From: Diaporthe sp. PMI_573
Taxonomy: Eukaryota; Ascomycota; Sordariomycetes; Diaporthales; Diaporthaceae
Direction: 5' to 3'
Assembly (NCBI GenBank): GCA_021399435.1
Contig: JAJTUP010000005.1
Span: 992,001 to 1,056,000, forward strand
Length of the DNA stretch: 64,000 nucleotides
Part shown: in pieces, positions 56,377-64,000 of the stretch
Position numbering within the stretch: the first letter of the stretch is position 1
How the letters are laid out: the number at the start of each line of letters is the position of its first letter
Position numbers and translations under genes: made by a program
Notes under the pieces: generated by a model
Database searches by the model: none
Told to the model about the DNA's origin: nothing
The model's input: the letters and a program-made list of their open reading frames with translations, nothing else

Positions 56377-58507
56377 ATGGAGGATCGCAGCGAAATATTC
56401 ATGAGAACCGAAGCCGCAAGCATTGATGATGCTTTTGCTGTACCATCCATCTTTGATCAACAACGTGCAGTCTTTCGAAAGCCTGAACCCATCGAGTAAG
56501 CAAAAATCGCCAACTGCCTCTCATAGAATGGTGAGGAGGGAAGTGGATCTGCGAGCTCCTTGGTTGAATCTGGCACTGATTGTGACAACTGGAAACAGTG
56601 CACTCCAGCAAAGCCTGAAGCACTATCAAGCCTTAGGTCTGCAGCCAAAACTGCGGTTTGAAATCAAAGACTGCGCCTGGGATGATATCTTAGATTTGAT
56701 ATCCACTTCACGTCGAGACTATGAGCAAAAGGCCGCCGGGCTTAAAGGACTTTTTCGGAAAGCCTTCAGGAAAGCCGGTGACAATTCCGTCCGAATCGCA
56801 CCTTTGGTCGAGATGATACCTGGTGACGAAGGCTTGAGTGTCCTGAAGGGTGGCTTGGGCTGGATTCTTACGGTATGATAAGAACATGAATCCGGACACA
56901 CACCAGTACTGATGATATTCAGCTTGCCCGGGAATCAGCAAAGAAGAGGGACAGAATCTTTTCAGCTTTCGAGAGCATCCCTGAGACTTTTATCATGGCA
57001 ACAGAAAAACGCAAGATATTTTCAGAAAACCGGCAATTGCAGGAAAAGGTCACAAGCCTCCACGCCATGTTGGTCGATGCAATTATGCAATTGGCTGCCT
57101 TCCTATTGCATGAACGTCGAGGTAGGTCTCACACCCTTGTCACACCCTGACAGCACTTCAAGCCAGTCTCATAACCAATGTCTCATGTTTTCTTAAAGCA
57201 GTGACTAACAGTGGTTGCAATTTTCAGTGAAAGCAAATTTTCCTTTCATCAGCACAATACCGTCTGGAAATGATGTCAGCCATATTCTGGAAAAGGTCGA
57301 CTTTCAGTGCCAAAGTCTCATCAGACACGTCAACAGTCTTACCGAAGCTGCTGTGGTGGACACCCACCGGATGGTATCTGCCTTGCCCAACAGATTTGAG
57401 AGAATCGAGAGCCTTTTGCAAGACGTGAAAAATGAACAATGTTCTGCTGTAGAAAGTTCTATGGCTCAACTGTCCGAGCAGTTCAGCATAGATGCGCAGA
57501 CTGCCGCGCGGCCCCTCCTTCTGGAGCTCGTGAGCAACATTCAACGCGGCTGGAAAATCCTCGAGCTCCAAGCGGAAGCCCAAAATCTACGACATCTTGA
57601 ACTTCAACGATCATTTACACCTTCTTATCCTGCCACGGGAGGTGTGATGAACATTGAGCATCTTTTTACCGCTCTTAGAATAAATCCCTCCGACGCAACC
57701 CACGACCTGACAACTGCCCTACGTGCGGGTCAGCAGTTCGACAATGAAGAGAAGCTTCGAGCTGGCGAAGTGATTGCGGATGAGCGGTTCAAACGCCTGT
57801 GCTACTCCAACCATTCCGGTATTTTGCTCATAGAGGGAGGTATCACGCACAGTGTCTCGAACTCCAGGACATCGCCCCTGTCAGCGATCTGCGCGTCAGT
57901 AGTCGCCGGCGTGACTGAACGGCAGGATGCCATTCCGCTTTTCTTCTTTTGCGGGCTACACACAGCGTCCCATGATGATCTCAGGGGTCCACAGGGCATA
58001 ATGCGGGCAATTATTTCGCGCGTGCTCATTGAACTCGCCGGGCGACGTCTCGCCAATCTTGACTTCATCGAAACCCGATCATACAGACAGGACCTAGAGG
58101 CTCACGACATTACGGCACTATGCCGCACGTTCAAAAGCCTTGTAAGGCAGTTTCCGCTAGATACCATGATCTATTGCATCATAGACGGCGTGGGATGGTG
58201 TGAGCAGGAGGGGTGGGCGCAGGAGGTAGAGCTTGTAATGGATACGTTCCACGAACTGGTTCACGAGCAACGTCTTCGGCCGATTTTCAAGGTTCTAATA
58301 ACCAGCCCGATGAGGTGCCGCTACGTTTCAAGAGCTTTCCAGATGAAGGACAGGATGCTCATAGGCATGAGTCCAGCCTTCGCATCAAGAGACTTTTCCA
58401 TTGAGAGATGCTCGGTCCTGAGCAGGAAGAAGGCCGAGTACTTGGAGCAAGATGAACATGCCGGCTACATGTTGGAGGACCCGAAGGACGATGACTTCTA
58501 TACGTGA
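56377..58507 (+). CDS. NACHT/STAND-like protein with a degenerate nucleotide-binding region
   Basis: Four exons: 56377-56495, 56599-56872, 56923-57121, 57228-58507, 623 residues; phases 2, 0, 1 all fit. The N-terminal half has the helical module that precedes NACHT domains in many fungal STAND-like proteins (DUF7708-like): RRDYEQKAAGLKGLFRKAFR, MIPGDEGLSVLKGGLGWIL. A central part has helical, coiled-coil-like regions (QLSEQFSIDAQTAARPLLLE). The NTPase-like part reads SGILLIEGG, then RTSPLSAICASVVAGV, PLFFFCGLHTA, GPQGIMRAIISRVLIEL and MIYCIIDGVGW. The last looks like a Walker B strand, but no GxxxxGK[ST] Walker A is present. I know similar fungal proteins with this RTSPLS sequence in place of the P-loop. 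No C-terminal WD, ankyrin or TPR repeats follow. Possible roles are non-self recognition or scaffolding (inference). Confidence 0.78.
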
Positions 58508-59160
58508 CGCTTGCTAGAAAGAACTTAAGCGTTAGCATCCGAAGACGGGTTTTCTTAGGCGGCGAGACTCATGCTGAATCTTCTATTAAGCATCAATCTA
58601 CACACAAAGCCATTCTTTTCTCCAACTCAGTAGAGAGCAGCATCCAACTTCGGTACAAGTTGTCGCTCAAACTGGTAGCAACTAAGAAGGAATAATTATT
58701 TGTCCATGCGTCCAGAATCTAGATGAAAATCACGTTCCAAAAACAAATGCGAAAACTCGATCTCCACGAATTGGTTGGACTTTGTATAAAGACCACAATC
58801 CTTGCTCGGCCTGTCCACTAACTATCTACTTTCTCTTAGGCCTGAAATATGTTTGCAGTGTTGGCGCCCAGAACCCTTTTTCTTCTTCGTATTCCTAATT
58901 GGACTTACATCCTTGAAAGTTTGCAAGGCTTATCCAGGCGGGCCGCTGATTGTTTTCATGAGGACCGCCATCGCTATTGAAGGACGTCATTGCATCACGC
59001 TTTGATCGGGTGAAACAGTGGGACGAAACGGAGCTCCCATGTTTCCCCGTCTCCAGGGTGCTTTGGACCCGATGCTATTCTACTTTTCCAAGAGTGATAC
59101 TGGGAAGTCTTTCAAAGACTCTGCTCGAACATCTCAGTGTCGAGTGTGAAATTCGAAGGG
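58508..59160. other. Spacer between the NACHT-like gene and the small membrane protein gene
   Basis: No supported gene in about 650 bp. The short frame at 58802-59005 has a hydrophobic stretch but no support. The last part may hold an additional 5' exon of the next gene. Confidence 0.5.
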
Positions 59161-59718
59161 ATGGCCGAGAAAAATATCTTCAAAAGCTGCCTTGACTTTG
59201 TTTGTCGCCAAGCCGACAGTGTCTTAAGCCCGGAAGCGCGCGACGAAGCCTATCAAAACGCCAACAGGTTCGCTCGCGACCAACCAGTCACTTTTGTAAG
59301 CCTTAATTTCAGTACGGCGCATCTCGGCCCTGTCGCATCGATTCGAACAAGCTGTAATTCATGTGCATAGTCACTCATCGTACTCGGCCTGGCTGTACTT
59401 TTCTCGCCAATCCTCACGGCCGCAATTCTTGGCCTTTTCGCTACTGTGTGCTTTTGGTCACTCTTGGCCTGCCTTGGGATCATATTCTTGAGCCCAGCGC
59501 TGCTTCCCATAGTAGTGATTGCGGCGGCTATGTGGCTCAGCTGCACCACTGTCCGGTGGTCTGCTGACCTGTTCGCGAAAGTACCGGTGGGCTCTGGGAA
59601 CGAAAGCAACCGAGTTCTCATGAGACCAGAGGCCGAGGCAAATGGTAGCCAAGCTCGTGCCAGACTAGAGCTGAATCTTTTCAAGATGCAGGAAAAGGGG
59701 GACGATTTCAGGACGTAA
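59161..59718 (+). CDS. Small integral membrane protein (160 aa)
   Basis: Two exons: 59161-59295 and 59371-59718, joined in phase 0 across a 75-nt intron. The 45-residue N-terminus is soluble (MAEKNIFKSCLDFVCRQADS). The second exon starts with a long hydrophobic block that can form two or three helices (LIVLGLAVLFSPILTAAILG, CFWSLLACLGIIFLSPALLP, IVVIAAAMWLSCT), then a polar, probably cytosolic tail ending DDFRT. I do not recognise the family. It converges with the receptor gene on the other strand, 93 bp away. The intact splice and frame support a real gene, but the start might lie in an unseen upstream exon. Confidence 0.6.
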
Positions 59719-59811
59719 TAGGGGCCTGTTGTGGCCCATTATGTACTATGATTAATCTCATAGTGGCTTGCTGCCACATAGATTGAGTTTGAATAGTAAG
59801 AGACCCAGGTA

Positions 59812-61248
59812 TCAAACCGCTCGACCTGCGCCGGTTGCCTCAGACAACGTACGATCCACCGCCCACGATGTGTTTTTGGAAATGCTTTTCTGCCTATCGT
59901 CATTGCTGGGTAGAATTTTGCTCTCTTTATCAGACGAAGCCACATGGACACTGCACTCAATGTGATCCCATCTCGTCTGCGGCACGGCCCACCTGCTCAC
60001 AGATCCTCGCTCTACTCGGCTCGCTGAACTCACTGGGGAGCTCAAAGATATGGACTCCCATGGTGATTTGCCTGAGGGATCGGCGCGACTGGACACCACT
60101 TTTGAAACATCATTTGGCCCGCCGTAATGAGTGTTCAATGCCTTCATGAATGTTCTCAGAATAGGCGAAGTAGTTGCAAATATGGCGAAAGACAGCTGTA
60201 TCTGGGTGAAGACCGAGGCCAAGACACCGTCCAGAGTAGGATCAAGGCTACTGTATTGAATTTCTAACCAGTGAAGGCGGAGGATGGCTGGTATGATGAC
60301 CCTGTAACCACTTTCAGCGATTCGATGTACCGTGTGTTATGAATTGACTGACTCACGGTAAGCGAAGTGCAAAAGCGGACAGCACGATTAATTTCTTCGC
60401 GGTCTCCAAAGTGAGGCCATGGAGCAAATAAAGTGAGATTCCGAAAAGTAGAAGCTCAGTAATCACGTCGAAGGCCGTTATCGTTTGCCATCGGAGAAAC
60501 TCGAGAGAAGTTAGTCTTTATTCTCACGACATTCAAGTGAGGGACTGACCAGATCGCCGCATTGTACTCCAACAAATACCCACGGCTGTGATTTATCGCA
60601 ACGAATAGCTATGAGTAGTTCCGAAACAAGCATCAACACAGTTGATAGGCCCAGAAAAATGTAGGACGCAGTGATGTGCTTTGAGTCGGGAGTTAAGCGG
60701 ATGAAGAGAAAAGCCACGGAGCACTTGGTTAACCACAGAATGAAGACATATAGAATGTCGCATGCGAAGGCATTCTGAGATATCAAAGTCAGTTTCGTTT
60801 CTTCTTCTTCTCCCAAACTTTTGTACGATCAATGGCATCAAGAAAGCGTCATACCTGCTGCCACGCCATCACATCTGCAGACGATAGATCCTGTATAGTA
60901 TTCCCGAATCCGTTTCTGACCTGGACGAAGACAAAGGCGGATTGTACTATCATAGTAGCCTTCGCTCCCAGAGTTGGTCAGTCTGGAAAATTTGATCACA
61001 GTGAACTAAGGCCAACAAACCATTGCAGCGATGGAGGCGACATCATCCAATCCTAAGCGGGTTCGGCGAAAGTACTGTCGCACGAAAACCCTGATTGCCA
61101 TGGAAAACACGCTAAACACCAGACATAAAGATGCAGCAATGACAACAATACCGGACTTATTCGTGTCCGTTAAAACTGCGAGGGGGGGCGATTGCCCCGG
61201 TAACAACTGAGTTGTCGATGACTCTGCGCTCGCTGGAGAGGAACCCAT
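59812..61248 (-). CDS. Rhodopsin-domain integral membrane protein (second Pth11-like GPCR)
   Basis: Five exons on the minus strand: 61248-61021, 60959-60855, 60774-60550, 60499-60357, 60301-59812, 396 residues. After a Ser/Pro-rich N-terminus, helices follow in the Pth11 order: IVVIAASLCLVFSVFSMAIR with FVRQYFRRTRLGLDDVASIA (the conserved loop and DD), an ATMIVQSAFVFVQV segment, ILYVFILWLTKCSVAFLFIR, ASYIFLGLSTVLMLVSELLI, VITELLLFGISLYLLHGLTL and a last part with LVIIPAILRLHW-type helix (after the fourth junction). The conserved Cys-containing loop CDKSQPWVFVGVQCGD is present. The C-terminal 120 residues are Ser/Asp-rich, as expected of a regulated cytosolic tail. It probably is a surface sensor of unknown ligand, and is not closely similar to the Pth11-like protein 18 kb to the left. 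Confidence 0.88.
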
Positions 61249-62243
61249 GAGATGCGGCTGTGAGGGCAAAAGTTTGTCCAGTCTCGAAAGATTCCGTCTT
61301 TGAATTGAATCGAACGATTGGTACAGCTCGTCGTCGCGCCAAGATTTCAGCGCGAGAATTCGAGGGCACGTCCGATTATTTCTGTTGTGCCTTTACTACT
61401 CATTGTGGCCTGCATGAGCGCCCATAGAGCACAGCTGAAAAGCCTTCGGAGGTCGGAAGACTGTAAGAAAGTTGTGAAGTAGAGATTGCATGCGCATCGC
61501 ACGCGTTTGCAAATAGAAAAGCAGCCTCGTTCCACTAAGAATGTCTCGTTTCGCGTTTCCCACCGGACAGTCTCCGGTGGCGACCACAGCTTGAGATGCG
61601 CGAGAATGCTGTTCCGTGTGTGACTGAGGCAAGGTGCACAGAGAAAGCCATTATGTCCACCGCTGAGATGGAGGCTGCCCAGTTATGTACGCGAGGTCGG
61701 TTCTAGACGAGAGACTAGGGGCCTCGAGTGCAGTTCAGGCCCTCAGGCGAACGAAGATCCTTTGTGGCCAGCTGAGGTTTATCGAGGGCCCGTCGTCTGT
61801 CTAAGCTCCGAGCGAAGCGCTCAAGCCCGCCAATGGAATATTAGCGGCGGTTCCACGAAATAAGACATTGCGGACGTAGACCCCGGCGGAGACCCTCGTG
61901 TCGTCCAAGTACCTAGCCATGAGCTCGGACAATACCGAGAGTCGGGCCTCGAAGCCGTTCTTTTCGTGATTAGTCCGGCCCTTGGAGCCTGCCGCTGATA
62001 ACCATGTCTCACATGAAATCAGGCTAGCTCATGGACATTGCAGCCAATGCCAGGCCTGGTACCTGAAGCTCTTAGGTGCTTTTCCTAGTTCTTATTTCAC
62101 ATGTTCGCGAACTGTTGTAGAAAAGTCTCGCCTGGAACACACTTCACGTCTTCACGTTGCATCCACGGACCTTGCCCTATATGCTATCCACATCGTTCTT
62201 TTCCCCATCTTGGCCTCGAAATGTGGTAAATGTTTCAGACAAC
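61249..62243. other. Divergent spacer before the permease gene
   Basis: About 1 kb without a supported gene. It should contain the promoters of the minus-strand receptor and the plus-strand permease. Confidence 0.55.
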
Positions 62244-64000
62244 ATGGACGGAAATACCCTTGTGGCAGAAAGTGCTTGCAAGACTCTGGCCAGCACGGAG
62301 TTGCACAATCTCTCCCGTGAGGACAGAATCTCACAAGACGCATATGAAATGTCAGTTCTAGGACGTTCTCAGGAGCTAAACGTCAGTACAGACACTCCAT
62401 CTCTCGACCGGGGTCCAAAGCTAACCCTTCTCCAAACAGCGCAACTTCCGATTTATTTCGACCCTGGGATTTGCGTGCACGTTGATGAGCACGTGGGAAA
62501 TTTCTCTGATGTGAGTTTTCCCCTCTAAAGTCAAAGAACGTATTTTAATGTAACGGTACGATAGTACAAGCTTCTATGGTCTCTTAAATGGCGGGCCTGC
62601 AGGTCTGGTATGGGGCTATCTCATAACATGGCTCGGATACTTATTAGTCTTCGCCTCGGTGGCCGAAATGGCCTCGATCTCACCAACATCAGGAGGACAG
62701 GTATACAAGCCCTCGGATTGCACTTGCAACAAAGTGAACCAGCTAATCATGGTCTCAGTACCATTGGATCTCTGAGTTCGCGCCTGCACGGACACAGAAA
62801 TTTCTGAGCTATACCATCGGTCAGTTATTTTGTTTTGGCAGTAGATATGCACTTCAAAAAGTTTAACTAACACGAATTATTAGGATGGGTGTCAGTATTG
62901 GGCTGGCAAGTTGGCTTAACCTCTCTAGCGTTCCTTGCTGGAACAATGATACAAGGCCTGCTCGTCCTTACCATCCCACAATACACACTCGAGCGGTGGC
63001 ATGGCACTCTTCTTGTCATAGCCATCACGGCATTCTGTATGATTTTCAACACAGTGCTGGCGAAACGACTCCCCATGGTCGAAGGCTTGGTCCTCTGTAT
63101 CCATATCTTAGGGTTTGCTGGGGTCCTTATACCACTCTGGGTGTTGGCACCACGGAACAGCCCGGCTCATGTCTTCACTGAGTTTCTCAACCTCGGCGGA
63201 TGGGATACAAAAGGCCTAAGCTTCTTCGTTGGTCTTCTAGCACCAGTCTACACGCTGCTTGGGGCTGATTCGGCTGTACACATGTCTGAGGAAATAAAGA
63301 ACGCCTCCTTGGTGCTCCCCAAGGCGATCATGTGGGCGGCCGGTAAGCTCACTCTTCTCCTGTCACGGATCCGTCTTTCATGTTTTGAAATGTTCTAGAA
63401 TGCAACACTTTAGGATCCGTAGCTGGACTAACATCATACTGTAAGGCGTAAATGGAAGCATGGGCTTCGTCATGATCGTTACATTCTGCTTCACCATGGG
63501 CAGCGTCGACGAAATCATACACTCACCAACCGGATTCCCTTTTATACAGGTCTTTTATGACGTGTAAGTATGAATCAATCCCTGCGCTGGAGCTCTTATA
63601 CCTTGAATTTAGTATTTTCCTGTCGGAACCCTAGCCTGATCTCTGTAACATGAAGTTGACAAGTCCGTATTGATAGGACTCAAAGCTACTCGGGCACCTC
63701 AATCATGACGGCACTCCTGATTGTTAACGTAACTTCCTCATGTATCTCGACCGTTGCCACTGTTTCCCGTCAAACGTGGGCTTTCGCGCGAGATAATGGC
63801 CTTCCATTCTCGGCATTCATCGCTCATGTCAAACCAGGCTGGAACATACCTCTTAACGCCATCCTAGTCACCTTTATGACTACGGCAGTACTCTCGTTGA
63901 TCAATATTGGCTCCACAGTCGCATTTAACGCCATAGGTTCACTTTCCGTAAATGCGTTGCTGAGCACTTATATCATCTCATTCACTTGTCTAGTGATACG
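62244..64000 (+). CDS. APC-superfamily amino-acid/choline permease, cut by the window edge
   Basis: Seven exons are visible: 62244-62381, 62440-62510, 62565-62700, 62759-62819, 62884-63342, 63446-63563, 63677 onward. 435 residues are seen and the gene runs off the right edge. Family landmarks: RNFRFISTLGFACTLMSTWE, YGLLNGGPAGLVWGYLITWL with the VAEMASISPTSGGQYHW loop, EFAPARTQKFLSYTIGWVSV, the ADSAVHMSEEIKNASLVLPK stretch that is diagnostic for the fungal GABA/choline permease group, FCFTMGSVDEIIHSPTGFPF and SRQTWAFARDNGLPFS. It should be a plasma-membrane 12-helix transporter of amino acids, GABA or choline. About two to four helices and the C-terminus lie beyond the window. All six introns have clean GT..AG ends and matching phases. 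Confidence 0.93.

Noticed and set aside
1..64000. CRISPR arrays, bacterial operons, insertion sequences
   Set aside because: No regularly spaced direct repeats or bacterial gene organisation are seen; the spliced genes show a eukaryotic genome.

Overview
The window reads as genomic DNA of a filamentous ascomycete (Pezizomycotina, most likely Sordariomycetes). Genes are split by short GT..AG introns (about 55-120 nt, some with a CTAAC-like branch site), intergenic spacers are 0.5-5 kb, and the gene content is typical of such fungi: eEF3, Pth11-like rhodopsin-domain receptors, DUF3433 and DUF6594 membrane proteins, an AAA ATPase with a DUF7025-type N-terminus, a CsbD-like stress protein, and a dispersed single 5S rRNA gene. 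I rebuilt the exons by hand from splice sites and reading phase; every multi-exon model below keeps an open frame.

Left third (1-26 kb): a surface-anchored CDH-type cytochrome domain protein (826-1707), a long quiet spacer, a DUF6594 protein (6476-7666), an intact cytochrome P450 (9841-11595, minus) abutted by the decayed fragment of a second, unrelated P450 (9363-9779), a dynamin-family GTPase whose C-terminus is an FG-repeat, nucleoporin-like tail (13110-16380), a large DUF3433 membrane protein (18057-21929) and an F-box/ankyrin protein (22414-23895).

Middle (26-41 kb): the housekeeping translation factor eEF3 (26033-29682) behind a pyrimidine-rich leader, a CsbD-like protein (30724-31174), then an accessory stretch with an AT-rich island, a truncated GMC oxidoreductase, a small orphan protein (33369-33974), a metzincin protease with three H-type lectin domains (35131-36833) and a secreted carboxylesterase (38161-40080).

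Right third (40-64 kb): two Pth11-like receptors (40452-41995 and 59812-61248, both minus), a flavin monooxygenase (43096-45101), the 5S rRNA gene (45789-45907) with a 5S-like fragment 3.2 kb away, a 2OG-Fe(II) oxygenase (47218-48788), a secreted class 3 lipase (50424-51949), the AAA ATPase (52190-55781, minus), a NACHT-like protein lacking a P-loop (56377-58507), a small membrane protein (59161-59718) and the first two thirds of an amino-acid/choline permease (62244 to the window edge).

There is no clear biosynthetic cluster: the oxidative enzymes are scattered among housekeeping and signalling genes. The most unusual item is the dynamin-FG fusion.
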